From contig NZ_JAUYFF010000008.1 of assembly GCF_030691015.1 (NCBI RefSeq), positions 1 to 64,000 of the forward strand: a stretch of 64,000 nt of DNA. The letters run 5' to 3'. Positions 1 to 9,072 of this stretch are shown here, piece after piece. The position numbers and the translations under genes were made by a program. A model generated the notes under the pieces. It was not told the DNA's origin. It did no database searches and was given only the letters and a program-made list of their open reading frames with translations. This DNA comes from Sulfuricurvum sp. (GTDB lineage Bacteria > Campylobacterota > Campylobacteria > Campylobacterales > Sulfurimonadaceae). How positions within the stretch are numbered: position 1 is the first letter of the stretch; the number at the start of each line of letters is the position of its first letter.

Positions 1-50
1 TAATTATTCCATCGATACTGTACGCACGGTCAATTTGTCTAAGGATACCA

Positions 51-2000
51 ATGAAAAACTATATTACTACCCCTATTTATTACGTTAACGGCGAAGCCCA
101 TATCGGTCATGCGTACACAACGTTCATCGCCGATACGTTGGCACGTCATTCACGCCTTCTGGGCAATGAGACCTATTTTCTTACCGGAACGGATGAACAC
201 GGACAAAAGATTGAAGAGGCGGCAAAAAGCCTCTCCAAACCGACGCAGCAGTTTGCCGATGAGATCAGTGCTACGTTTCGTACTTTGTGGGATGAGTTTG
301 ATATTAGTTACGATCAATTTATCCGCACCACGGATGAAACCCATAAAAAAGGGGTTCAAGCCGCATTTTTAAAGATGCATGAGAACGGTGATATTTATAA
401 AGATTTTTATGAGGGGAACTATTGCGTCAGCTGTGAAAGCTTCTTTCCCGAATCTCAACTCATGGACGGCGGCGGCTGTCCTGACTGCGGCAGAGCAACC
501 ACTATCGTAAAAGAGGAGAGCTATTTCTTCCGTCTCTCCAAATACGAAAAACCTTTGTTAGAGTATTATGAAGCTCATCCCGAATTTATCCTCCCAAAAT
601 CACGTCGTAACGAAGTGATCAGCTTTGTTAAGGGTGGTCTGAATGATCTCTCCGTCACCCGAACCAGCTTTAGCTGGGGTGTTCATTTGCCCGAATCGTT
701 GAATGAGCCGAAACACGTTATGTACGTTTGGCTTGATGCGCTTATGAACTACGTCACGGCACTCGGATACGGCTCTGATGAAGCAAAAATGGAGTTCTGG
801 CCTGCTACGACCCAACTGGTCGGTAAAGATATTCTCCGTTTCCACGCGATCTACTGGCCGGCATTTTTAATGAGCCTCGGTCTTCCCCTCCCTAAACACA
901 TCGGCGCGCACGGCTGGTGGACACGCGACGGTGAAAAGATGTCAAAATCCAAAGGGAATGTTGTCGATCCGCGTGAGGTTTCCAAGCACTACGGCGTTGA
1001 AAATTTCCGCTATTTTATGATGCGAGAAGTGCCGTTCGGACAAGACGGTGATTTCTCTCAACGCGCATTGATCGACCGCATGAATTCCGATCTCTCCAAC
1101 GACTTGGGGAACTTGCTTAACCGTATCATCGGGATGAGTGAAAAATACTCCGACTTTGTCATCAATAGCTGTGATGTAGAGAAATACCATGCCAAAGAGT
1201 TGAATGATGCCCATACCATCCTAAACTCTCTTGAGACCTATCTAGGTGAGCTTCAGCTCCATCGTTACCTTGAAGAGCTTTGGAAAGTATTCACCATCGG
1301 AAACAAAGCGATCGAAGAACACGCTCCGTGGGTGAAGATCAAAGAAGGTCGCAGCGATGAGGCACTCGCTACGGTTGCTTTGGTTGCCAATCTCTTGGCA
1401 AAAGCTTCCGTGATGCTCCACTCCATCATGCCAACCACTACCGCTACGATAGCCGACGCTCTCGGATTTGAGATTACAACGCAAAGCTATACTAAATTGA
1501 TCATCAATAAAGGCCTTTTGGATACGTTTACTATCAAAAAAATCCCGCCCCTTTTCCCGCGTGTGGATGAGCCGTTGATGCAAGAAGCTCCAAAAGCGAT
1601 GACAAACGAAGCTCCTCAAGCAGAACCGAAACCTGCAATGGTAGATAAAAAAGAGACAACCGTCTCCGAAGAGGGACTCATTACCATCGATCAGTTTTTC
1701 CAAACTTCGATCAAAATCGGAACCGTTTTGGATGCCGAAGAGGTACCGAAAAGTTCAAAACTTCTCAAACTCCAAGTTGATTTGGGTGAAGAATCTCCAC
1801 GTCAAATCGTAGCAGGTATCCGTGAGTATTACAGTGCCCAATCGCTGATCGGAACCCAAGTGTGTGTTGTTGCAAACCTCAAACCCGCCAAACTTATGGG
1901 ATTGCTCTCTGAGGGGATGATATTAGCGGCTAAGGATTCGGAAGGACTTTGTTTAGTTCGACCTGAAAAACAGCGCATCAGCGGAAGTTCGGTGGGATGA
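51..2000 (+). CDS. metG: Methionyl-tRNA synthetase
   Basis: Charges initiator and elongator tRNA(Met) with methionine in the cytoplasm. The 649-residue protein shows the class I HIGH motif at residues 17-20, a zinc-knuckle insert with Cys125, Cys128, Cys143 and Cys146, and KMSKS at 296-300. The anticodon-binding helical region follows. A linker rich in Pro, Ala and Glu (about 515-545) leads to a C-terminal Trbp111-type tRNA-binding domain (about 550-649), as in dimeric bacterial MetG. The start is supported by AAGGA about 6 nt upstream. The stop overlaps the next gene by 4 nt (ATGA), so the two are probably translated together. Nothing is missing from the expected domains. Confidence 0.98.
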   Translation: MKNYITTPIYYVNGEAHIGHAYTTFIADTLARHSRLLGNETYFLTGTDEHGQKIEEAAKSLSKPTQQFADEISATFRTLWDEFDISYDQFIRTTDETHKKGVQAAFLKMHENGDIYKDFYEGNYCVSCESFFPESQLMDGGGCPDCGRATTIVKEESYFFRLSKYEKPLLEYYEAHPEFILPKSRRNEVISFVKGGLNDLSVTRTSFSWGVHLPESLNEPKHVMYVWLDALMNYVTALGYGSDEAKMEFWPATTQLVGKDILRFHAIYWPAFLMSLGLPLPKHIGAHGWWTRDGEKMSKSKGNVVDPREVSKHYGVENFRYFMMREVPFGQDGDFSQRALIDRMNSDLSNDLGNLLNRIIGMSEKYSDFVINSCDVEKYHAKELNDAHTILNSLETYLGELQLHRYLEELWKVFTIGNKAIEEHAPWVKIKEGRSDEALATVALVANLLAKASVMLHSIMPTTTATIADALGFEITTQSYTKLIINKGLLDTFTIKKIPPLFPRVDEPLMQEAPKAMTNEAPQAEPKPAMVDKKETTVSEEGLITIDQFFQTSIKIGTVLDAEEVPKSSKLLKLQVDLGEESPRQIVAGIREYYSAQSLIGTQVCVVANLKPAKLMGLLSEGMILAAKDSEGLCLVRPEKQRISGSSVG

Positions 2001-3001
2001 GAGTCGAAAATATCCTCGCACTCAGCAAAGGGACACTCCTTGGAGATCCCTCTGTCACTATTTTTGAAAGTGTCGTATTTGAACCTTCAAAAGTCAAGCG
2101 CGGATCATTTTTTATCGCCTATTCCCCTGAGGACATCCCCGAAGCTCTCCTAAACGGTGCATACGGTGTCATGTTTGATAAACCGACCCAGATTAGTGAC
2201 AGTGAAATCGCTTGGATTAAAGTCGATAATATCGATAACGCCCTCAAAAAACTCCTCCGTTTTTACCTTCTCGAAAAAGAACTCCAAACCTATGCATGTG
2301 ATCCGATCACTTTGCATCTCTCAACCATGATTTCGACACCTACCAATTTTTGTAATATTGAGGGGTCTATGCGGGATATTTGGGAGAAGCTTTGGCCGCT
2401 TGAGAAAAAGTCCATTGTCCTCTTCTCACCTGCCCTGACCGATCCCGATATTTTTATCGAGCACTCTCAGCTTATCCGAGCGCAGGAAAATACGATTACG
2501 ATTATCGAGCAAACGTTGTTTGAAACGTCATTTATACATAACGATACCTTTTATGAGCGGCAGATGCTCTCACCGTTTTTTATCCCTTATCTCGAACATA
2601 TCCTTTTTTTCTATACTTTTTTACGGATACCGTTTCAAATACGGGGATTTAGTAAAATGGGACACTTTATCCCTGTATTTACGAATTCGCGATTAGAGAG
2701 CAAAGAGTTCGGGAGCAGTGACCGTGTTGTTATTTTCGAACCCCTACTCGAGCTGATCGATGAACAGATTGATTTTCTCGATGCTCAGGCATCGTGGGCA
2801 AAAATTATCTATTTAGTCCCGGAATCGATGCGCTCAGCCATAACCATAGGGATTGAGAATATCTTTTTCTATCGCTACAGTGAAGAGGTACTGAGTATCT
2901 TGCAATCCAAATCCTTTCATTTTGCACTCGTCGCGGGTGTGGATAAAGGGATATTAAATCCTTCCCGTTCGGCTATGAAACAACTGGAACTCGATTTTTA
3001 A
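1997..3001 (+). CDS. Mur-ligase-like protein, apparently degenerate
   Basis: A 334-residue protein coupled to metG by an ATGA overlap. The first 80 or so residues look like the N-terminal domain of MurE/MurF ligases (a stretch such as EPSKVKRGSFFIAY followed by LLNGAYGVMFDKP, compare SRKVKPGDLFFAL and ALENGA in MurF). The ATP-binding P-loop expected next (TGTNGKTT) is not present; the aligned stretch reads ISTPTNFCNIEGS, so ATP-dependent ligase activity is unlikely. The remainder has no motif I recognise, and no signal peptide or membrane segment is evident. It could be a non-catalytic Mur homologue with a regulatory or structural role in cell-wall synthesis, but that is inference. It converges on the next gene with overlapping stop codons (TTAA). 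Confidence 0.7.
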   Translation: MRVENILALSKGTLLGDPSVTIFESVVFEPSKVKRGSFFIAYSPEDIPEALLNGAYGVMFDKPTQISDSEIAWIKVDNIDNALKKLLRFYLLEKELQTYACDPITLHLSTMISTPTNFCNIEGSMRDIWEKLWPLEKKSIVLFSPALTDPDIFIEHSQLIRAQENTITIIEQTLFETSFIHNDTFYERQMLSPFFIPYLEHILFFYTFLRIPFQIRGFSKMGHFIPVFTNSRLESKEFGSSDRVVIFEPLLELIDEQIDFLDAQASWAKIIYLVPESMRSAITIGIENIFFYRYSEEVLSILQSKSFHFALVAGVDKGILNPSRSAMKQLELDF

Positions 3002-3636
3002 CCGATCCGTATCTCTTTTAACTCACGACGCAACAACCTCTCATTTTCCAAAATAGTCCGCACCAGTGCATGAAATTCACTCGAGTGATTCATATGTCGC
3101 AAATGGGCCAGTTCATGAACAATAATATAGTCAATATGCTCATACGAGAGCTGCATCATCATCGTGTTGAGGGTTACGATCCCCTGACTACTGCAACTTC
3201 CCCACCGTCGCCGCATTTTTTTAAAACGTATCTCTTTGGGGTGCAAATTCATCTTTCGCGCATAATGCGATACGCGTGATGGAAGTGTTAAAAGTGCCTC
3301 ATTTTTGTAAAAATGATGGTAATATTTTTCAATATCAATACTATTTTTAGCTTTTTCGAGTGTTTTTATCAAATGGGGAAGTTGTGTTACTGCAACACAT
3401 TCACCCCTAAATCGAATCGATTCACCGAGGGTATGCTCCAGTATTGATCGAGAAGCTATTGCCGTAAGTTTAGATTGTATCCACCCTTCCCTCTCTCGCA
3501 AAAGTGTACGAACACGCCGCTCATCTTTGATCGGTGTTCGTACACACACCTCTGCATTATGGGTTATCGTAATATAGGTATTACGATTGCGGGGGCGGTA
3601 ATGGATCGTTATGGGTGAAGTGTAAGAATCAAACAT
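2998..3636 (-). CDS. YgjP-type (DUF45) metal-dependent peptidase-like protein
   Basis: A 212-residue cytoplasmic protein of the YgjP/SprT-like (DUF45, WLM-related) family. The C-terminal third carries the zinc-metallopeptidase signature [16 protein letters not shown]: HExxH plus a downstream His. Before it is the family motif [14 protein letters not shown]. The physiological substrate of the family is poorly known. The gene overlaps queC upstream by 8 nt and so is probably co-transcribed with it. It meets the Mur-like gene tail to tail with a 4-bp stop-codon overlap. The length is close to the usual 200-240 residues. Confidence 0.85.
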   Translation of the reverse strand: MFDSYTSPITIHYRPRNRNTYITITHNAEVCVRTPIKDERRVRTLLREREGWIQSKLTAIASRSILEHTLGESIRFRGECVAVTQLPHLIKTLEKAKNSIDIEKYYHHFYKNEALLTLPSRVSHYARKMNLHPKEIRFKKMRRRWGSCSSQGIVTLNTMMMQLSYEHIDYIIVHELAHLRHMNHSSEFHALVRTILENERLLRRELKEIRIG

Positions 3637-4294
3637 ACACTATAGGGTCAATAGCTCCGGCTCGCTCAAAACCACGTAGACGTAAGCGACAACTATCACA
3701 TACACCGCACGCCATCTCTTCGCTTTGATAACAGCTCCACGTAAGATGAAGCGGTGCACCCAGTCGAAGTGACTCTTCAACAATTTGAGATTTTTGCAGA
3801 TGCACCAGTGGCATCTCTATCGTAATATTTGTAGTCTCTTTGGTTCCCAAATTTGCGGCATGTTGAAATGTTTCGATAAATGCTTCACGACAATCAGGAT
3901 AACCGCTACTGTCCTCTTCGACAACACCGATAGCGATAGCGGAGCACCCCTCTTTTTCGGCGATAGCGGTCGCTATGGAGAGAAATATTCCGTTGCGAAA
4001 CGGAACGTAGGTGATCGGAACGCCCGCTTCAATCCCACCGACAGGGACATCAATGCTGTGATCGGTCAATGCCGATGCTCCGATAGTTTTGAAAAAATCA
4101 AGATCGATTTCGTATTTTTCGCTTACCCCTAAATCCTCACAAATAGCACGAAAGCAGGAGAGTTCTTTTGCCACGGTGCGTTGTCCGTAGTTAAAATGCA
4201 ATGCTACGATTTCATAGCCGCGTGAGCGCATAAGGTAGGCGACAAGGGTCGAATCCATCCCTCCGCTCATAATACAAAGTGCTTTTTTCATCAT
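3629..4294 (-). CDS. queC: 7-cyano-7-deazaguanine synthase
   Basis: Converts 7-carboxy-7-deazaguanine, ammonia and ATP to preQ0 in queuosine biosynthesis. The 221-residue protein has the PP-loop SGGMDST near the N terminus (residues 9-15) and the C-terminal zinc-binding cluster [15 protein letters not shown], both diagnostic of QueC. A second in-frame ATG lies directly after the first; AAAGG about 7 nt upstream fits either. It is the first gene of a short leftward unit with the YgjP gene and is divergent from ybeY, separated by 53 bp. No preQ1 riboswitch was recognised in that gap. Confidence 0.96.
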   Translation of the reverse strand: MMKKALCIMSGGMDSTLVAYLMRSRGYEIVALHFNYGQRTVAKELSCFRAICEDLGVSEKYEIDLDFFKTIGASALTDHSIDVPVGGIEAGVPITYVPFRNGIFLSIATAIAEKEGCSAIAIGVVEEDSSGYPDCREAFIETFQHAANLGTKETTNITIEMPLVHLQKSQIVEESLRLGAPLHLTWSCYQSEEMACGVCDSCRLRLRGFERAGAIDPIVYV

Positions 4295-4332
4295 TATTAC
4301 CTTTGTGTGTGATTGTACCGACGTAATCCTTA

Positions 4333-4341
4333 TGCTACAAT
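4333..4341 (+). promoter_or_regulatory. Extended -10 element of ybeY, possible leaderless start
   Basis: TGC followed by TACAAT forms an extended -10 box. The hexamer ends 6 nt before the ybeY ATG, so the predicted transcription start falls on or next to the start codon. No Shine-Dalgarno sequence lies between. The same geometry occurs before the response regulator at 56032 and nearly so before the WD40 gene starting at 18394. Confidence 0.5.
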
Positions 4342-4347
4342 ACCGCC

Positions 4348-4770
4348 ATGATAGAACTTGATAACCGAACCGATAAAAACTATAGTTTTGCCCTGTTAGA
4401 GCAAATCGCCGATACCCTAAGCACCCAAGAGATTGAGTTAATCCTCACCGATAACGATGAGATGGCACAGATCAATCGCGAGTTTCGAAATATCGACAAA
4501 GCGACCGACGTCCTCAGTTTTCCGAGCGATCCCTTTCCCGGTGCTCCGTTGGGGAGTATCGTTATTAGTGTTAACAAAGTTCAGAGCGTCGCACAGGAGT
4601 TAGGGCACAGCGAAGATAATGAAATAGCCCTCCTCTTTATCCACGGGATGCTCCATTTACTTGGGTTTGACCACGAAGTCGATAACGGGGAGATGCGTCA
4701 AAAAGAGGTAGAACTGATTGAGCGGTTTAATCTTCCTAAAAGCCTGATTGTTCGAACACTCGAAGAGTAA
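4348..4770 (+). CDS. ybeY: Endoribonuclease YbeY (rRNA maturation)
   Basis: Single-strand endoribonuclease needed for 16S rRNA 3' maturation and ribosome quality control. The 140-residue protein has the family zinc motif [12 protein letters not shown] (H-x3-H-x5-H) near residues 100-111 and the preceding [17 protein letters not shown] block. The ATG is preceded by no recognisable ribosome-binding site; instead a -10 box ends 6 nt upstream, which suggests a leaderless transcript. It is divergent from queC. Its stop codon abuts that of the PBP2 gene on the other strand. Confidence 0.96.
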   Translation: MIELDNRTDKNYSFALLEQIADTLSTQEIELILTDNDEMAQINREFRNIDKATDVLSFPSDPFPGAPLGSIVISVNKVQSVAQELGHSEDNEIALLFIHGMLHLLGFDHEVDNGEMRQKEVELIERFNLPKSLIVRTLEE

Positions 4771-6576
4771 CTATTGCTCCAGTGGGGGAGCTTTTTTAAT
4801 ATACCCAAGATCGTCGAGTTTGTTATAAATCGATGAAATCATTCCTCCGGTAGCTTCTCCTCCGTGTCCTCCGTGTTCCACCATAACCGTGACAATAAAC
4901 TGCGGATTATCGGCAGGTCCATAGGTTGTAAACCACGCATGGGAACGGCTAAAATAATCCATTGAGTGTTCATTCTGACGTTGTTTGACATTTTGTGCAA
5001 TCCCTGTCGTCTGTGCGGTTCCGGTCTTTCCGGCAATAGGAAATCGTGTGTAAACATAAGCTTTTGCCGTACCGCCGGGATCATTACAGACGCCTCGCAT
5101 CGCTTTTTGAACAATAGGGAGTTTTAGTTTCTCTTGCGGTGTTAAAACATCCAAAGGCTTAGGCATATAAGGATTATTACCGATCCTTTTTGCAATATGC
5201 GGAATGGGGAGGACTCCGGTAGCCATCAGCGCCGTCTGCTGTGCAATCTGCATCGGTGTCACTAGAAAATCCCCCTGCCCGATCGATGTATTGAGTGTTT
5301 CTCCCTGATACCAAGGTTTCTTAAATTTTTCCCGTTTCCACGCCCTGCTCGGAACCGTCCCGATAAATTCATTCGGTAAATCAACACCGCTTTTTTTGCC
5401 TAATCCCATTCGGAGCATACCGTTACTCATCCGCTCAATTCCCACTTGCAACGAACCTTTGTAAAAATAGTCATCACAACTTTGCGTAATTGCTTTTGAT
5501 AAGTCCGTTGCTCCATGCCCATGATTTTTCCAACAGCGAAATGCACGATTTCCAAGTTTCAAAGATCCACTACACTGTACTTCGCTATGTTCATTTAAAA
5601 GGCCTGAGGTTGTATAAATCAATCCCATACCTGTTTTAATCGTTGACCCGGGAGGATAGAGACCATTAATCAGTTTATTGGTAAACGGAGCATCCACACT
5701 TAACATAAGTGCATTCCATTCACTCGAACTAATCCCTGATACAAAAGCATTGAGATCATATTCGGGATAGCTTCCAGCCGCATACACTGCACCGTGAATA
5801 TCCATAACTACGATGGCACCGACACGCTTTTCAAATGCTTGTGTAATAAAATTTTGAAGGTTCATATCTATATTCAATATTAAGTTTCGATTCTCCTTAG
5901 TAGCACTCCGACCTATCTCTTCAATTTCGACATTATGGGCATTAACCTTAATCCGTCGCTCACCTGCGACCCCTTGCAAATAACTGTTGTAATATTTTTC
6001 GATACCGTTTTTGCCGACATGCCCTAAAAGTTTTAGTGAGGGATCAGCATCAATCTCTTTTTGATTAGCTTTTGCCACATAACCTATAAGATGAGAGCCT
6101 ACGAGACCATAGGGATATAGCCGTTTCGGAGAAGGTGATATCTTAATCGTTTCCCGCAAGTTCATTAGTGCATATATGGGGATAACCGTCTCATGAGGAA
6201 CAAAATCAACGACATCGATAAAGGCATGATTATAGTAGGAGTCTTGTTGTTTGTAGGTCTTTGCTATCTTTTTACCATCGAGTGTAGGGATCACGGAGAG
6301 AAGATAGGCTATCTCCTTATCCAACAAGGTGGCATCGCTCCCCTTCGTTAAATGGGGAGCGAAGGCAATTTTAAATCCTAGTTCATTAATCGCTATCGGT
6401 TCATTGTTACGATCCAATATCTCTCCCCGTACCGGAGCAGAGAGTTCAGATTTGATACTATTGTTTTCTGAAAGATTTTCATAATAGTCATTAAATTGAA
6501 CCGATAGGTGAAATACTCTGACAACTAAACCGATCCAAACAATAATAAAAAAAGTGAGTAATATTTTGATTTTCAT
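4771..6576 (-). CDS. mrdA: Penicillin-binding protein 2 (elongasome transpeptidase)
   Basis: Cross-links peptidoglycan during side-wall growth as part of the Rod complex. The 601-residue protein has an N-terminal signal anchor (about 5-25), the pedestal domain, and the transpeptidase domain with STIK (SxxK), SCD (the SxD form expected in PBP2) and KTGT. Length and motif order match bacterial PBP2. It overlaps the upstream MreD-like membrane gene by 4 nt (ATGA), consistent with a shape-determination operon. All catalytic motifs are intact. Confidence 0.96.
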   Translation of the reverse strand: MKIKILLTFFIIVWIGLVVRVFHLSVQFNDYYENLSENNSIKSELSAPVRGEILDRNNEPIAINELGFKIAFAPHLTKGSDATLLDKEIAYLLSVIPTLDGKKIAKTYKQQDSYYNHAFIDVVDFVPHETVIPIYALMNLRETIKISPSPKRLYPYGLVGSHLIGYVAKANQKEIDADPSLKLLGHVGKNGIEKYYNSYLQGVAGERRIKVNAHNVEIEEIGRSATKENRNLILNIDMNLQNFITQAFEKRVGAIVVMDIHGAVYAAGSYPEYDLNAFVSGISSSEWNALMLSVDAPFTNKLINGLYPPGSTIKTGMGLIYTTSGLLNEHSEVQCSGSLKLGNRAFRCWKNHGHGATDLSKAITQSCDDYFYKGSLQVGIERMSNGMLRMGLGKKSGVDLPNEFIGTVPSRAWKREKFKKPWYQGETLNTSIGQGDFLVTPMQIAQQTALMATGVLPIPHIAKRIGNNPYMPKPLDVLTPQEKLKLPIVQKAMRGVCNDPGGTAKAYVYTRFPIAGKTGTAQTTGIAQNVKQRQNEHSMDYFSRSHAWFTTYGPADNPQFIVTVMVEHGGHGGEATGGMISSIYNKLDDLGYIKKAPPLEQ

Positions 6577-7028
6577 ACTAATGCCGCAACCACTAAAAAT
6601 TCAATAATCATATATAATCCGACGTGCCAATCAATGACGGGTACACTCAAGAGAAGCACTTGATTAACAAACCACATAAACATCCAATATCCTGGGTATG
6701 CAAGGAACACAAAAATTGCTGCCATACAAATTTTACACTGAATCATTTGCTCAATTTTAGGAAGAAGATACAGAGAGAGCAATGTAAAGAAAACAATACT
6801 GCTTCCAAACCAAAATCCTTTTTCGGCCTCAAACACCAGTAGCATCAATGAAATAATTACCAAAGAAAATAGATCATTTTTCGTCAATGCATCATAGTAC
6901 AGAAAAAAAAGAATCGCTAATAAAGGGGGCAGCAAAAGATACATGCTGCTTAGGCTTATATAGACAACGAAAAGAGCGACTAAAAAAAGTCGACTTATAA
7001 CGTTTTGATAAGAGAAACTTCGTTGCAT
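6573..7028 (-). CDS. Small integral membrane protein, MreD-like
   Basis: A 151-residue protein made almost entirely of hydrophobic segments (about five predicted helices) with an amphipathic N terminus. It sits directly before PBP2 with a 4-nt overlap, the position held by mreD or an uncharacterised membrane protein in related genomes. Size and topology fit MreD, but I see no sequence motif that proves it. Its start overlaps the 3' end of the upstream acetyltransferase gene by 34 nt; the next in-frame Met (residue 29) would remove the first membrane segment, so the longer form is preferred. A role in cell-shape control is inferred from context only. Confidence 0.75.
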   Translation of the reverse strand: MQRSFSYQNVISRLFLVALFVVYISLSSMYLLLPPLLAILFFLYYDALTKNDLFSLVIISLMLLVFEAEKGFWFGSSIVFFTLLSLYLLPKIEQMIQCKICMAAIFVFLAYPGYWMFMWFVNQVLLLSVPVIDWHVGLYMIIEFLVVAALV

Positions 7029-7456
7029 ACCGGAAAATGTTTACATTTAATACAATCTGCCCAAATTTTATGTTCAGGGATAGACTCTTTTGGAATTTCA
7101 ACAAATCCCAAACGTTCAAAAAAGCGTTGTTGATATGTCAACGCCAAAACCTCTTTTAATCCTAAACGCCGCCCTTCTTCACATGCGTTTTCAACTAAAC
7201 TTGTACCGATATTACGCCCGCGATACGCCGTATCGATAATCATTGATCGAAGTTCTGCCAATGCGGGAGAGTGGATATGCAACGCTACAAAACCGACCAA
7301 TTTATCCCCATCCATCGCTAAAAAATAAGAGCGAATGTTGGTTGCGATTTCATCGTTGCTGCGCGCTAAAATAACACCGCTCTCGATCTCAGGTTCAACC
7401 AACAGTTGCATAGCGGGTATATCACTTAAAGTCGGTTTTTTATACGTAATACTCAT
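6995..7456 (-). CDS. argA: GNAT N-acetyltransferase, short ArgA (N-acetylglutamate synthase) type
   Basis: A 153-residue GNAT-fold acetyltransferase. The acetyl-CoA binding motif A is visible as AYRGRNIGTSLVENA, preceded by the LRSMIID strand. The C terminus ends in CIKCKHFPVCNE, a Cys-rich tail characteristic of the short ArgA-like enzymes that replace the kinase-fused ArgA in Campylobacterota and some other bacteria. It would make N-acetylglutamate, the first step of arginine synthesis. The assignment rests on family resemblance; another amine substrate is possible. It overlaps engB by 4 nt upstream and the MreD-like gene by 34 nt downstream, so it is embedded in the envelope operon. Confidence 0.82.
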   Translation of the reverse strand: MSITYKKPTLSDIPAMQLLVEPEIESGVILARSNDEIATNIRSYFLAMDGDKLVGFVALHIHSPALAELRSMIIDTAYRGRNIGTSLVENACEEGRRLGLKEVLALTYQQRFFERLGFVEIPKESIPEHKIWADCIKCKHFPVCNEVSLIKTL

Positions 7457-8064
7457 TCATTGTCACTTTTAAGCAGTCGATATAAATGCTCAACAATCGC
7501 ATCTACCCCGCGACGTTTGGAGTTGGAAACCATAATTGCACCTGGAAACCGTTTTTTGAGTTCAGAGAGCTCTTTTTGATTCAGTTTGTCGATTTTTGTA
7601 AAAATGGTCATGATTGTTTGATCGGGAGTACATATTTCATGTAAATAGGTATCTACCGATCGATCGATTTCCAAATCAGGATGACGACAATCGATAAGAT
7701 GGACAAATATACGGATTTGTTTCCGTTCCGATATGAACCCTGTGAGATTGCTCTCCCAATCGGTTTTAAGTGATTTGGCAACTTTAGCATATCCGAATCC
7801 CGGTAAGTCGACAAATTTTGCACTCAGACGCTCATTGGTTTCACGATCTGCAAATACAACATCAAAATAGTTAATAAGTCGAGTTTTCCCAGGAGTTGCG
7901 GAGACTTTGGCCAGTGATTTTCGTTTTGTAAGGGTGTTAAGGAGTGAGCTTTTCCCCGTATTGGAACGAGCCATAAAGGCAACTTCATTTTGGTACTCAT
8001 TTTCCGGGGTCAGACGGATATTGGGAGCCGATGTAACAAACGATGAATCAATAATTTCGATCAT
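7453..8064 (-). CDS. engB: Ribosome biogenesis GTPase EngB/YsxC (YihA)
   Basis: Small GTPase that helps assemble the 50S subunit. The 203-residue protein shows G1 as ARSNTGKSSLLNTL, G2/switch I around SATPGKTRLINYF, G3 DLPGFGYA and G4 TKID. The family usually has GRSNVGKSS in G1; here it is ARSNTGKSS, a mild variation. It overlaps lptA upstream and argA downstream by 4 nt each, so the three are translationally coupled. Confidence 0.96.
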   Translation of the reverse strand: MIEIIDSSFVTSAPNIRLTPENEYQNEVAFMARSNTGKSSLLNTLTKRKSLAKVSATPGKTRLINYFDVVFADRETNERLSAKFVDLPGFGYAKVAKSLKTDWESNLTGFISERKQIRIFVHLIDCRHPDLEIDRSVDTYLHEICTPDQTIMTIFTKIDKLNQKELSELKKRFPGAIMVSNSKRRGVDAIVEHLYRLLKSDNE

Positions 8065-8555
8065 TTTGCCGGACTTTTTGTTTTTGGTTTTTTATCTTGC
8101 ACGGTAAAGGTCATAATGACAGGTTCATTGTTCGCACTCTCAGCAGCGGCTTGTCCAGATATCGTATTGACAATGACTTTGTCCCCTTTTACACGTCGAA
8201 AATCATCTAATCGGATCAAATCGACCTTTTTGTAAAAATGGTATTCGCTTGTCTCAGGGAAATAAATAGCCGTTTGCGATTTCCCTTTGTATCTCTCTTT
8301 TAGCTCGGTAACAATGTAAAATGAGACATCGCCCTCCGCAAAATATTTAACCGGCTTTTTATCTTGATCGGTATAAATAGTCACTTTTGTGGCATTAAGC
8401 TCATCTAGCCCTTTGGTCACTTTTACATTACCGGTAAAAACCGACATTCCTTTTAGCTGGTCCCCTTTAAAATTGTCTGAAATCACTTTTAACTCTTCAC
8501 CCCATGTCAGGGTAAACAATAAAGGGGCTAAAAAGAGTAAGTTTCGTATCATCAT
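8061..8555 (-). CDS. lptA: Lipopolysaccharide transport periplasmic protein LptA
   Basis: Periplasmic bridge protein of the Lpt machine carrying LPS (or LOS) from inner to outer membrane. The 164-residue protein has a cleavable signal peptide (about 1-18, ending near LTWGEE) followed by an OstA/LptA beta-jellyroll region with the usual pattern GMSVFTGNVKVTKGLDELNATKV. The C-terminal tail is Lys/Pro rich. It lies 7 nt after lptC and overlaps engB. Confidence 0.92.
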   Translation of the reverse strand: MMIRNLLFLAPLLFTLTWGEELKVISDNFKGDQLKGMSVFTGNVKVTKGLDELNATKVTIYTDQDKKPVKYFAEGDVSFYIVTELKERYKGKSQTAIYFPETSEYHFYKKVDLIRLDDFRRVKGDKVIVNTISGQAAAESANNEPVIMTFTVQDKKPKTKSPAK

Positions 8556-8562
8556 TATTTTC

Positions 8563-9072
8563 CTATTTTAATTGGTAACTGCCGCGTACCTGATTCGCGG
8601 ATACGGTGTCAAGCTCGGTATTATAAAGTAATCTCGTCCCCTCAACACGATTTGCGTTTTGAGTAATGACAAAAGAACCTTGTGTCTGGACTAAAGACTT
8701 TTGGGTGTTATAGCTCCCCTCATGTGAGCGAAATTCCAATCCGTCTTCCCGAACATAATGGACATTCCCATCCAGTTGAATAATATCATTTCGATACTCG
8801 GCATCATCGGATCGGATGGATTGAAATAAATTTTTCGTATTATCGCTAAATTTCGCTGATGTTATCACATAATATTCATCAAATTTTTTCCCCTCATCCC
8901 CCGATAATATATGATCGATCCCTTTATGGGAAATTTCATACAACGTAAAGTTAGAGAGTTCTATTTTCGGGATTTCACCCATATCTTGAGTCAATGAATT
9001 ATCTGGGGTGAAATAGACGTACATCCCCATTAGAAAGCCCACAATCAAAACAAAAAAAAGGTTAATCGACAT
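8563..9072 (-). CDS. lptC: LPS export protein LptC
   Basis: Bitopic inner-membrane protein that receives LPS from LptBFG and passes it to LptA. The 169-residue protein has one N-terminal membrane helix (about 4-20) and a periplasmic jellyroll with the recognisable segment DGLEFRSHEGSYNTQKSLVQT. It begins immediately after the kdsC stop codon. The kdsC-lptC-lptA order is the classical arrangement in many proteobacteria. Confidence 0.9.
   Translation of the reverse strand: MSINLFFVLIVGFLMGMYVYFTPDNSLTQDMGEIPKIELSNFTLYEISHKGIDHILSGDEGKKFDEYYVITSAKFSDNTKNLFQSIRSDDAEYRNDIIQLDGNVHYVREDGLEFRSHEGSYNTQKSLVQTQGSFVITQNANRVEGTRLLYNTELDTVSANQVRGSYQLK

Noticed and set aside
2-88. Open frame at the left edge overlapping metG (possible tail of an upstream gene)
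   Set aside because: Only 28 codons are visible, it resembles nothing, and it would overlap metG by 38 nt. It cannot be supported from this window.
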